Below are positions 1 through 8,002 of a DNA stretch of 64,000 nucleotides, piece by piece. The DNA lies in assembly GCF_000956405.1 (NCBI RefSeq), contig NZ_JYIV01000027.1, positions 62,001 through 126,000 on the forward strand, written 5' to 3'. Source of the DNA: Microbacterium oxydans. Lineage in GTDB: Bacteria; Actinomycetota; Actinomycetes; Actinomycetales; Microbacteriaceae. The translations under genes and the position numbers were made by a program. A model generated the notes under the pieces. It saw only the letters and a list, made by a program, of their open reading frames with translations, had not been told where the DNA came from and searched no databases. Numbering within the stretch: position 1 is the first letter of the stretch; the number at the start of each line of letters is the position of its first letter.

Positions 1-1
1 C

Positions 2-478
2 CTGAACGGCTCGTCCCTGCTCGCGGCGAGCATGCTCATGTTCGTCGGCGGCGGCTCGGCCTCGACCGCGGGCGGGATCAAGGTGACCACCCTCGCCGTC
101 CTCGCCATCGCCGTCTGGTCCGAGGCGAAGGGACGCCAGTCCGTCGAGGCCTTCGGCCGCCGCATCCCCAGCGACGTGCAGCGCGTCGCCCTCAGCGTCG
201 TCGCGTGGGGAGCCACGATCGTCGCGCTGTCGACCATCGTGATCGCACAGATCACCAAGGCCGACATCAGTCATGTGCTCTTCGACGTGATCTCCGCGTT
301 CGGCACCGTCGGCCTTTCAACGGGCCTCACCGGGGAGCTCCCGGATTCCGCCTCCTACGTCATGGCCGCGACGATCTTCATGGGCCGCGTTGGTACAGTG
401 ACTCTCGCCGCGGCGGTCGCCGCGACGTCGCGAACGCAGTACTACTCACTGCCCGTGGAAAGGCCGATCGTTGGTTGA
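2..478 (+). CDS. TrkH/KtrB-family potassium transporter, C-terminal part
   Basis: This is the C-terminal 158 codons of the membrane, ion-translocating subunit of a Trk/Ktr potassium uptake system; the reading frame is open to the left edge, so the start lies outside the window. It contains the family's glycine-rich filter-like segment GGGSASTAGGIK, followed by hydrophobic helices and a second filter-like stretch around FGTVGLSTGLT. The gene overlaps the following TrkA-type gene by 8 bp, so the two are almost certainly co-translated. Family assignment is strong; Trk versus Ktr naming cannot be settled from a fragment. Confidence 0.9.
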   Translation: MNGSSLLAASMLMFVGGGSASTAGGIKVTTLAVLAIAVWSEAKGRQSVEAFGRRIPSDVQRVALSVVAWGATIVALSTIVIAQITKADISHVLFDVISAFGTVGLSTGLTGELPDSASYVMAATIFMGRVGTVTLAAAVAATSRTQYYSLPVERPIVG

Positions 479-1142
479 AGTCCTCCGGGGCGACGCTCCC
501 GTCCTCGTCATCGGCCTCGGCCGGTTCGGTGCCGCCTGCGCCGGTGAGCTCGACCGCCTCGACCGCGAGGTGCTCGCGATCGACGACAACCTCGAGCTCG
601 TGCAGAAGTGGTCCGACCGCGTCACGCACACCGTCCAGGCCGACGCGAAGAACATCGACGCCCTGCGCCAGATCGGTGCGCAGGACTTCCAGGTCGCGGT
701 CGTCGCCGTCGGATCCTCGATCGAGGCTTCGGTGCTCATCACGGCGAACCTCGTCGACCTCAAGGTTCCGCAGATCTGGGCCAAAGCGGTCTCGCAGTCG
801 CACGGCAAGATCCTGGCGCGCGTCGGCGCCAACCACGTCATCTACCCCGAACGCGAGGCCGGCGAGCGCGTCGCGCACCTCGTGAGCGGGCGGATGCTCG
901 ACTTCATCCGCTTCGACGACGACTTCGTCCTGGCGAAGATGTACCCGCCGAAGTTCATCCGCGGCGTCGGCCTGAACGAGTCCGGCGTGCGCTCCAAGTA
1001 CAAGGTGACCGTCGTGGGTGTGAAGAGCCCGGGCAAGCCGTTCCGCTACGCCGAGGCCAACACGATCGTCACCAACCACGACCTCATCATCGTGTCCGGC
1101 ACCAACAGCGACATCGAGCGGTTCGCCGGCCTCGACCGCTGA
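471..1142 (+). CDS. TrkA/KtrA-type potassium uptake regulatory subunit
   Basis: A 223-residue cytosolic gating subunit of the potassium transporter. An N-terminal RCK_N Rossmann domain (about residues 10-130) opens with the nucleotide-binding motif GLGRFG, and a C-terminal RCK_C domain (about 140-220) follows, which is the usual length and order for single-RCK KtrA/TrkA proteins. The start is a TTG at 471 inside the end of the TrkH gene. That 8-bp overlap fits translational coupling of channel and regulator. In this family the subunit binds NAD(H)/ATP or c-di-AMP; which ligand acts here is not visible. Confidence 0.92.
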   Translation: MVEVLRGDAPVLVIGLGRFGAACAGELDRLDREVLAIDDNLELVQKWSDRVTHTVQADAKNIDALRQIGAQDFQVAVVAVGSSIEASVLITANLVDLKVPQIWAKAVSQSHGKILARVGANHVIYPEREAGERVAHLVSGRMLDFIRFDDDFVLAKMYPPKFIRGVGLNESGVRSKYKVTVVGVKSPGKPFRYAEANTIVTNHDLIIVSGTNSDIERFAGLDR

Positions 1143-1219
1143 CGCCTCCCTCCCGCCTTCCGGGCGACTCCCCCTCGCGGCGGATGCGCGACGCCCGGCG
1201 GCCGTGGTGGGATGGGGCC

Positions 1220-1996
1220 ATGACCGACCCCACAGCGGCCCCGCCCGTCCTCGCCCTTCGTGGGCTTCGCAAGCAGTTCGGGCAGAAGGTAGCGGTCGAC
1301 AGCCTCTCTCTCGACGTGCCGCCCGGATCCATGCTGGGGCTGCTCGGGCCGAACGGCGCAGGCAAGACCACGACACTCGCGATGGCGACCGGCCTTCTCC
1401 GCCCGGATGCGGGAACCGCCTGGGTGCTCGGCGCCGACGTCTGGCAGAACCCCGCCGAGGCGAAAGCCCGCATGGGCGTGCTCCCCGACGGCATCCGCAT
1501 GCTCGATCGCCTCAGCGGAGCGGAACTGCTGAGATACACGGGACTGCTGCGCGGCATGCCCGAGGCCGACGTCGTCTCGCGGACCGGCGACCTGCTCGAG
1601 GCACTGGGGCTCGCCGATGCGCGAGACACCCTCGTGGTGGACTACTCCGCCGGCATGCGCAAGAAGATCGGTCTGGCCTGCGCACTGATCCACGCGCCCC
1701 GACTGCTCATCCTCGACGAGCCGCTGGAGGCGGTCGATCCGGTGTCGGGCGAGACGATCCGCCAGATCCTGCGCTCGTTCGTCGACGGAGGCGGCACCGT
1801 CGTGCTGTCGAGCCACGTGATGGAGCTGGTCGAGTCGATGTGCGACCGGGTGGCCATCGTCGCCGAGGGACGCCTGCTCGCGCACGGTCCGCTCGACGAG
1901 GTGCGCGCCGGCCTCTCGCTCCAACAGCGGTTCCTCACGCTCGTGGGGGCGCACGACCTCGGGACGGAGACGCTCGCATGGTTGCGCTCCTCGTAG
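1220..1996 (+). CDS. ABC transporter ATP-binding protein
   Basis: A 258-residue ATPase subunit of an ABC exporter. It has the Walker A motif GPNGAGKTT (about residues 44-52), a signature region in which YSAGMRKKIGLACAL replaces the classical LSGGQ, and Walker B LLILDEPLEAVDP. The sequence upstream in the same frame is a shadow, and the ATG at 1220 gives the typical N-terminus. The stop overlaps the ATG of the permease gene at 1978 by 19 bp, so the two subunits form one transcription unit. The ABC-2-like organisation suggests export; the substrate is unknown. Confidence 0.9.
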   Translation: MTDPTAAPPVLALRGLRKQFGQKVAVDSLSLDVPPGSMLGLLGPNGAGKTTTLAMATGLLRPDAGTAWVLGADVWQNPAEAKARMGVLPDGIRMLDRLSGAELLRYTGLLRGMPEADVVSRTGDLLEALGLADARDTLVVDYSAGMRKKIGLACALIHAPRLLILDEPLEAVDPVSGETIRQILRSFVDGGGTVVLSSHVMELVESMCDRVAIVAEGRLLAHGPLDEVRAGLSLQQRFLTLVGAHDLGTETLAWLRSS

Positions 1997-3570
1997 GTCT
2001 GCGCTGGCGGCAGCTGCGCCATCAGCTGTCGCGGAACCCCTGGATGATCGTCACCCTGATCATCACCGGCATGATCGCCCTCGGGCTCCTCGCCGGACTG
2101 GCGGCGGGTCTCATCGCTCTGCGCCTGGCCGCGCCCGAGGGGGCCGTCACTGCCATCGTGCTCACCGGCTCCGTGCTGGTGCTCGGATGGTGGATCGGAT
2201 CCATCCTGGTCAGTGCCGACGACTCCCTCGCCCCCGAGCGTTTCGCCCTGCTACCGGTGACCGCGCCGACACTGCTGCCCGGCTTCGTCGTCGCAGGAGC
2301 CACGACCATCGGCGGCATCGGCACCACGCTCGCCCTGCTGCTGATGCTCCTCGGGTGGTCGGTGAGCCTGCCCGCGCTGCTCTCCGCGGTGATCATGATC
2401 CCCGTGGCGGTCGTGACCTGCGTGCTCGGTGCCCGTGTGGTGAGCGGACTGCTCGCCGGATGGCTGGCCCGACGCAGCACCCGCGACCTGGTGCTGACCC
2501 TCGGGGTGCTGCTCGCCGCCTCGTCCGGCCTCATCCTCAACCTCGGGATCGGTGCGCTCACCACTGTGACGGACGTCGGGGGTGCGTTCGCTGCGGCGGC
2601 CGACATCGTCGCGTGGACGCCGGTCGGCGCAGTGTTCGGGGTGTCGGCATCGGCAGCGCAGGGCGACGTGCTCACCGCAACGCTGCGCCTGCTGATCGCC
2701 CTCGCGACAGTCGTGGTCCTGTGGTGGGCGTCTCAGCGGCTGCTCGCCGCCCGGCTCGTCTCCCCCATCCAGAGCAGCGGCGGTGGACGGGTCCGCTCCG
2801 GCGGTCTGCTCGATCGACTGCTGCCGGCGAACCCGATGGGCGCGATCGCCGCACGATCCCTGCACTACTACCGCCGCGACCCACGGCAGCTCGTCAACAT
2901 CGTGATGCTGCTGCTGTTGCCGGCGATCTTCATCGGCATCGCGCTCATGAACGGCCTGCAGGAGGAGTCCATCGGCTTCGCCCCCGCGATCACGTTGATC
3001 CCGGCCATCAACGCCCTCCTCGCCGGGACGATCGTGCAGATGTCGATCGCCTACGACAACGACGCCGTCGCGGCGCACATCCTCACCGGCGTCACCGGGG
3101 CGGCCGACCGCGCGGGGCGTCTCCTCGGCTTCGGGCTGATCGCGGTGCCGGTGACGGTCGCGCTGTGCGTGGCGACCTGCCTCCTCGCGGGGAGGCCCGA
3201 CCTGCTCCCCGGCAGCATCGGAGCGTCACTCGGCCTCACGGCGATCGCTGCCGGAGCCGGAGCCTGGGTGGGGAGCTTCCTTCCCGGGCGTGCACCCGCC
3301 CCGGAAGCCAATCCCTTCGGACGTGGATCCTCCGGCGGGGTGCAATCACTGCTCGCGATGATCATCATCGGACCCATCACGCTCGTCCTCGGAGCACCCG
3401 CGTTCGGGTTCGCCATCGCGGCGATCTGGAATCCCACGCTCGGCTGGATCAGCCTCGTGTGCGGAATCGCGTTCGGCGGTCTGGCCCTCTGGGGAGGAAC
3501 CGTGCTGGGCGGGAAGATCCTGGATCGCCGCTGGCCCGAGGTGCTCGCCGACGTGTCCAGCGAGAGCTGA
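1978..3570 (+). CDS. ABC-2-like transporter permease
   Basis: A 530-residue polytopic membrane protein encoded directly after, and overlapping, the ATPase gene. At least ten strongly hydrophobic segments alternate with short charged loops; a central hydrophilic stretch (around residues 255-300, including LHYYRRDPRQL) splits it into two halves of similar size, as in large single-chain exporter permeases. The ATG at 1978 is chosen because the upstream frame is the antisense-like shadow of the ATPase gene. The substrate cannot be told from sequence. Confidence 0.85.
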   Translation: MVALLVGLRWRQLRHQLSRNPWMIVTLIITGMIALGLLAGLAAGLIALRLAAPEGAVTAIVLTGSVLVLGWWIGSILVSADDSLAPERFALLPVTAPTLLPGFVVAGATTIGGIGTTLALLLMLLGWSVSLPALLSAVIMIPVAVVTCVLGARVVSGLLAGWLARRSTRDLVLTLGVLLAASSGLILNLGIGALTTVTDVGGAFAAAADIVAWTPVGAVFGVSASAAQGDVLTATLRLLIALATVVVLWWASQRLLAARLVSPIQSSGGGRVRSGGLLDRLLPANPMGAIAARSLHYYRRDPRQLVNIVMLLLLPAIFIGIALMNGLQEESIGFAPAITLIPAINALLAGTIVQMSIAYDNDAVAAHILTGVTGAADRAGRLLGFGLIAVPVTVALCVATCLLAGRPDLLPGSIGASLGLTAIAAGAGAWVGSFLPGRAPAPEANPFGRGSSGGVQSLLAMIIIGPITLVLGAPAFGFAIAAIWNPTLGWISLVCGIAFGGLALWGGTVLGGKILDRRWPEVLADVSSES

Positions 3571-3639
3571 GCGCGGGCAGTCACCACGCGACGCCCAGGC
3601 CCCGGGCGCAAGGGTCCCCGCGAGATCAGGCGCCCGCGA

Positions 3640-3815
3640 CAGCAGCCACCCGCGAGAGCAGCCACCCGCGAGATCAGGCGATCACTCGGAATCAGGCCGA
3701 ACGTGCTCGAATCGGCCTGATTCCGCGTGTGCGCCTGAGTTCACGTGTGCGCCGTTCGCGGGTGAGCCCGCATCCTCGGGTGAGCCCGCATCCTCGTGTG
3801 AGCCCGCATCCTCGT
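3640..3815. repeat. Intergenic repeat and palindrome cluster
   Basis: The gap between two convergent genes is built from short repeats. Two copies of AGCAGCCACCCGCGAG lie near 3640-3672. A perfect inverted repeat has 13-bp arms GGAATCAGGCCGA (3688-3700) and TCGGCCTGATTCC (3712-3724) with an 11-nt loop. Three tandem 18-bp copies of GTGAGCCCGCATCCTCGK occupy 3762-3815. The hairpin is well placed to end both converging transcripts, although it lacks a T-tract. Confidence 0.8.
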
Positions 3816-3829
3816 GTAACCCAGACGGG

Positions 3830-4117
3830 TCAGGCGTCGATGTCGAGGACGACCTCGATCACGTCGTCCGCCCCGAGGCCCTCGCTGTCCTGCAGCGTCT
3901 TCTTGATCGGCACGATGTAGCCGCCGTCCTTCGGCCACAGCGCCGTGGTGACGGTGGTGGCGCCTACGGAAACCGTGGCCGGGATCATGCCCCAGCCATA
4001 GGTCACGACAGAGGCGATCTCGTGGATCATCTCGCTCTCGGCAGGCGGCACGGTGACGAAGTGGAAAGGCGCGGGCCCGCGCCAGTACCAGATGGGTCCC
4101 TCGATCCGCAGCCGCAT
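3830..4117 (-). CDS. DUF1905 domain protein
   Basis: A 95-residue small soluble protein matching the DUF1905 family: an N-terminal strand with IEGPIWYWRGPAPFHFVTVP, a GWGMIPATVSVG core, and an acidic C-terminus with a DDVIEVVLDID-like ending. Its biochemical role is not established. It lies only 3 nt downstream of proC on the same strand, so it is probably co-transcribed with it. It converges on the ABC exporter genes across the repeat-rich gap. Confidence 0.85.
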   Translation of the reverse strand: MRLRIEGPIWYWRGPAPFHFVTVPPAESEMIHEIASVVTYGWGMIPATVSVGATTVTTALWPKDGGYIVPIKKTLQDSEGLGADDVIEVVLDIDA

Positions 4118-4120
4118 GGC

Positions 4121-4960
4121 TCAGGCTCCGGCGGCGAGCTCCTTGGCACGCGCGAGCGCAGCGTCCGCGGCGTCCGCGAAGGTGCGATCGAGGTGTGCTT
4201 CCTGGAGCACGGCGACCGCCCGCTCCGTCGTACCCTTCGGACTCGTGACCCGACGGCGCAGTTCTGCAGGAGCCTCACCGGAGGCGTCGAGCAGGGCCGT
4301 CGCCCCGATGAAGGTCTGCTCGACCATGAGACGCGCATCCGCGTCGGTGAAGCCCATACCGACCGCAGCCTTGGTGAGCTCCTCGATCAGCAGGTACACG
4401 TACGCCGGGCCCGAGCCCGAGATCGTGGACAGCGCGTCGATCTGAGACTCCGGAACCTCGACGACGGCGCCGACGGTCTCGAACAGACGACGGACGAGGG
4501 CGACGTCTTCGGCGGGAACCGCGGCACCGGCGGCGAGCCCCGTCACTCCCTTGCGCACCGTCGACGGCGTGTTCGGCATCGAGCGGATCACCTTCGCCTC
4601 CGAACCCAGCACATCGGCGAAGGTCTGCAGAGTGACCCCGGCGGCGACACTCACCACGATCGCATCAGCGGCGAGGTGCGAGGCGATCTCGCGGAGCAGG
4701 TCCGGCACCATCGCCGGCTTCACGCCGACGAGCACGATCCGCGCACCGGCAGCCGCCTCGACGTTGCCCTCCGGCCGATCGGCGAGCGCGATGCTGGTGA
4801 CCCCGTCGATGTCGGCGAACGCCTCTGCCTTCTCCGCCGTGCGGTTCGTCGCGGTGATCCCGCCATCGACGCGGACACCCGAGGCGACCACTCCACGGAG
4901 GATCGCACCACCCATCGAGCCGGCACCGAGGAAAGCGAGCGAAGGAAGCGAGTCAGCCAT
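4121..4960 (-). CDS. proC: Pyrroline-5-carboxylate reductase
   Basis: A 279-residue enzyme that reduces 1-pyrroline-5-carboxylate to L-proline with NAD(P)H, the last step of proline synthesis. The N-terminus carries the Rossmann motif FLGAGSMGGAI. The C-terminal dimerisation domain contains the family signature region from SGSGPAYVYLLIEELTKAAV through the conserved RRRVTSPKGTT segment. Length is normal for ProC. It is followed after 3 nt by the DUF1905 gene. Confidence 0.97.
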   Translation of the reverse strand: MADSLPSLAFLGAGSMGGAILRGVVASGVRVDGGITATNRTAEKAEAFADIDGVTSIALADRPEGNVEAAAGARIVLVGVKPAMVPDLLREIASHLAADAIVVSVAAGVTLQTFADVLGSEAKVIRSMPNTPSTVRKGVTGLAAGAAVPAEDVALVRRLFETVGAVVEVPESQIDALSTISGSGPAYVYLLIEELTKAAVGMGFTDADARLMVEQTFIGATALLDASGEAPAELRRRVTSPKGTTERAVAVLQEAHLDRTFADAADAALARAKELAAGA

Positions 4961-5019
4961 GTGGTCATCCTACGGCGGGCACTCCGACATCCTCGGGCGG
5001 GCGGTTCTAGACTCGTCCC

Positions 5020-5991
5020 ATGAGTGCATCCGGAGGCAACAAGGCCATCGTCGCGGCGTTCCTGGCGAACATGGGCATCGCCCTCGCGAAGTTCATCGCC
5101 TGGGCACTCTCCGGCTCCGCCTCGATGCTCGCCGAGGCCATCCACTCCGTCGCGGACTCCGGCAACCAGCTGCTCCTGATGCTGGGCGGACGCAAGGCTC
5201 GGCGCGAGGCCGACCGCGCACACCCGTTCGGCTACGGCCGCGAGCGCTATGTCTATGCGTTCGTCGTGTCGATCATCCTCTTCTCGGTCGGTGGCCTCTT
5301 CGCGATCTACGAGGGCGTCGAGAAGCTCACCAATCCGCACGAGCTCGACAAGACGTGGTGGTGGCTCCCGCTCGTGGTGCTCGTCATCGCGATCGGACTC
5401 GAGTCGTTCTCGCTGCGCACCGCCGTGCGCGAGAGCAACCTCGTGCGCGAGAAGGGGCAGTCGTGGGTGTCGTTCGTGCGCCGCTCCAAAGCACCCGAGC
5501 TCCCTGTCGTGCTGCTGGAAGACGTGGGTGCCCTGACCGGTCTCACCTTCGCTCTGCTCGGTGTCGGTCTCACCCTCATCACGGGAAACCCGATGTTCGA
5601 CGCACTCGGCACGGTGATGATCGGTGTGCTGCTGGTGCTGATCGCGATCGTGCTGGGCGTCGAGACGAAGAGCCTCCTGGTCGGCGAGGGTGCCACTCAG
5701 GCCGACTACGACCGCATCGTCGACGCGATCAACGCGGGTGATGAGATCGAGAAGATCATCCACATGAAGACGCTCTACCTCGGTCCGGACGAGCTGATGG
5801 TGGCGGCGAAGATCGCCCTGAACGCCGACAAGCCGCTGCGGGAAGCCGCAGACGACATCAACGCGATCGAGGCGCGGATCAGGGACGCCGTTCCGGTGGC
5901 GCGAGTCGTCTACATCGAGCCCGACGTGTACCGCCCGGCGATCGACCCTGAGCCCTCCACGGACGTCTTCGTGCTGAAGTCGTCGGACTGA
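5020..5991 (+). CDS. Cation diffusion facilitator family transporter
   Basis: A 323-residue inner-membrane metal/proton antiporter of the CDF family. The second helix has [13 protein letters not shown] and the fifth has [10 protein letters not shown], positions that carry the metal-coordinating His/Asp and Glu/Asp residues in this family. A cytoplasmic C-terminal domain (about residues 220-300) follows six helices. It reads away from proC. Zn2+, Fe2+ or Mn2+ are the usual substrates, and the sequence alone does not choose between them. Confidence 0.93.
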   Translation: MSASGGNKAIVAAFLANMGIALAKFIAWALSGSASMLAEAIHSVADSGNQLLLMLGGRKARREADRAHPFGYGRERYVYAFVVSIILFSVGGLFAIYEGVEKLTNPHELDKTWWWLPLVVLVIAIGLESFSLRTAVRESNLVREKGQSWVSFVRRSKAPELPVVLLEDVGALTGLTFALLGVGLTLITGNPMFDALGTVMIGVLLVLIAIVLGVETKSLLVGEGATQADYDRIVDAINAGDEIEKIIHMKTLYLGPDELMVAAKIALNADKPLREAADDINAIEARIRDAVPVARVVYIEPDVYRPAIDPEPSTDVFVLKSSD

Positions 5992-6019
5992 ACGTCTTCG
6001 AATTGAACGTCGTCGGCGT

Positions 6020-6475
6020 TCAGCGCCGCTGCTCGAAGAACGATCTCAGCAGCGCGGTCGCCGCCTCTGTCTCGACGCCGCCGATGACCTCGGCACGGTA
6101 AGGCAATCGCCGATCACGCAGCACGTCGTACATGGAGCCGGCAGCACCGGCCTTGTCGTCCCAGGCGCCGAACACCACTCGACCGATGCGCGCCTGCAGG
6201 ACGGCACCGGCGCACATGATGCACGGTTCGAGGGTGACCACGAGAGTGTGACCTTCGAGATTCCAGGACCCGACCGCTGCTGCCGCGCGCCGGAGCGCCT
6301 CGACCTCGGCGTGCCCCGTCGGGTCGTGGGTCTCCTCGCGGGTGTTGCGTCCCTCAGCGATGATCCGGCCTTCGGGATCGAGGACCACGGCACCGACAGG
6401 GATCTCGGATGCCGTGGCCGCTTCGGCGGCGAGCTCGAGGGCACGCGCCATCGCGGGTCGGTCGGCTGCGGTCAT
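6020..6475 (-). CDS. tadA: tRNA-specific adenosine deaminase
   Basis: A 151-residue zinc enzyme that converts A34 to inosine in the tRNA-Arg(ACG) anticodon. It shows the cytidine/deoxycytidylate deaminase signature: GHAEVEAL supplies the first zinc ligand and the catalytic Glu, and [10 protein letters not shown] supplies the two Cys ligands. Length and the downstream [14 protein letters not shown] segment fit TadA better than guanine or cytosine deaminases. It converges with the CDF gene. Confidence 0.95.
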   Translation of the reverse strand: MTAADRPAMARALELAAEAATASEIPVGAVVLDPEGRIIAEGRNTREETHDPTGHAEVEALRRAAAAVGSWNLEGHTLVVTLEPCIMCAGAVLQARIGRVVFGAWDDKAGAAGSMYDVLRDRRLPYRAEVIGGVETEAATALLRSFFEQRR

Positions 6476-6556
6476 GCGTCGAGCCTACGACAGCCGTGGA
6501 GGCCGTTGCCGGGGCCCGATGTCGTGCCTGACCGCGCAGCGCATTACCCTGTATTC

Positions 6557-7189
6557 ATGCGTGTTCACGTGGCCGACCACCCTCTCATCACTCACAAGCT
6601 CTCGGTGCTGCGCGACGCGCGCACGCCGTCACCGGTGTTCCGGCAGCTCACGGAGGAACTCGTGACGCTGCTCGCGTACGAGGCGACCCGCAACGTGAAG
6701 GTCAGCCCGATCGAGATCACGACTCCGGTGACCACCACGACAGGTGTGAAGATCTCGGAGCCCCGTCCGATCGTGGTGCCGATCCTGCGTGCCGGCCTCG
6801 GCATGCTCGAAGGTCTCGTGAAGCTGCTGCCGACCGCTGAGGTCGGTTTCCTCGGCATGGTGCGCGATGAGACGACGTTCGAGCCGACGACCTACGCCGA
6901 GCGACTGCCCGACGACCTGAGCGACCGCCAGTGCTTCGCGATCGACCCCATGCTCGCGACCGGCGGCTCGCTCGCTGCGGCGATCCAGTTCCTGTTCGAC
7001 CGCGGAGCCAAGGATGTCACGGCCATCTGCCTGCTCGGTACGCCGGAGGGCGTCGCTGCGATCGAGGCGATGGCGGGCGACCGCGACGTGACGCTCGTGC
7101 TCGGAGCCCTCGACGAGCGTCTCGACGAGAAGGGCTACATCGTGCCCGGCCTCGGCGACGCGGGCGACCGGCTCTACGGCACCGTCTGA
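6557..7189 (+). CDS. upp: Uracil phosphoribosyltransferase
   Basis: A 210-residue salvage enzyme forming UMP from uracil and PRPP. It begins with the family-typical [18 protein letters not shown] and contains [11 protein letters not shown], the PRPP-binding loop [15 protein letters not shown], and the uracil-binding end [17 protein letters not shown]. The ATG at 6557 is chosen over an upstream in-frame start that would add about 100 unrelated residues. It is divergent from tadA. Confidence 0.97.
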   Translation: MRVHVADHPLITHKLSVLRDARTPSPVFRQLTEELVTLLAYEATRNVKVSPIEITTPVTTTTGVKISEPRPIVVPILRAGLGMLEGLVKLLPTAEVGFLGMVRDETTFEPTTYAERLPDDLSDRQCFAIDPMLATGGSLAAAIQFLFDRGAKDVTAICLLGTPEGVAAIEAMAGDRDVTLVLGALDERLDEKGYIVPGLGDAGDRLYGTV

Positions 7190-7228
7190 TCCGCGGCACC
7201 GTTCGATCTCTTCGGAGCGTCTTTCGCC

Positions 7229-8002
7229 TCAGAGCGTGAGGCGGTAGACGCGCTCGTCTCCGTGGTGAGTGAAGCCCGCGCGGGCGAGGATGGGCGCTGA
7301 CGTCGAGACGCGTCCCTTCACCAGGGCCGTCTTCGCTCCCCATGCCGCCCCCTGCCGCAGTCTCTCGGCCAGCACTGCGCGGTAGGCGCCGCGACCGCGG
7401 TGGTTTTCCAGTGTGGATGCGCCCCAGAGCCGCACGAACCCGTCTTCGATCGTGCATCCTCCGGTGCTGACGGCGCGTCCGTCGATGCGCGCGAGCACAC
7501 GGACGCCGGTCTGCGCCTCGAGCGCCGCAGACACCTCGTCGAGTTCGGCCCGGAGACCCTCCTCATCGAGGGGCTGCTGGTGCCACACGGGCACATTGAC
7601 GCCGTCGAGGTCTCGTACCTGATCGAGGGTGCGAACGATCTCCGTCGACACGTCGGACGGTACCTCGACCTCCACTTCGTCGACGGGTCGTGCGAACACC
7701 GCCACCGTGTCGATGTGCTCTGCCCCGCGTCGCCGAAGCTCGTCCTCGAGGTCGGGCCGGTCGGAGGGATTCGTCCAGAACGTGACCTGCGAGGCACCCC
7801 ATGCTCTGGTCCGTGCCAGTGCGCCATCCACCACATCGGCGGCCGACAGCGCGGAGTCGACCTGCGAACCTCGCACTCCCCCGCCGAACCGTGCCGGATC
7901 CCGCACGAGGAGCAGCTGCTCGCGCTCGTGCTCGCTGTCGCGGGGAAACCACACCCACGCTGCCGCGGCGCGCAGGATCTGGTCGGGGGTGTGGGCGCTC
8001 AC
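7229..8002 (-). CDS. GNAT-family N-acetyltransferase
   Basis: A 257-residue protein with a C-terminal GNAT fold: an acyl-CoA-binding segment ENHRGRGAYRAVLAERLR near residue 195, followed by ALVKGRVSTSAPILARAGFTHHGDERVY. The N-terminal half resembles a degenerate second GNAT lobe. The acceptor substrate is unknown. The GTG start overlaps the stop of the nuclease-helicase gene by 4 bp (GTGA), so the two are translationally coupled. Confidence 0.85.
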   Translation of the reverse strand: MSAHTPDQILRAAAAWVWFPRDSEHEREQLLLVRDPARFGGGVRGSQVDSALSAADVVDGALARTRAWGASQVTFWTNPSDRPDLEDELRRRGAEHIDTVAVFARPVDEVEVEVPSDVSTEIVRTLDQVRDLDGVNVPVWHQQPLDEEGLRAELDEVSAALEAQTGVRVLARIDGRAVSTGGCTIEDGFVRLWGASTLENHRGRGAYRAVLAERLRQGAAWGAKTALVKGRVSTSAPILARAGFTHHGDERVYRLTL

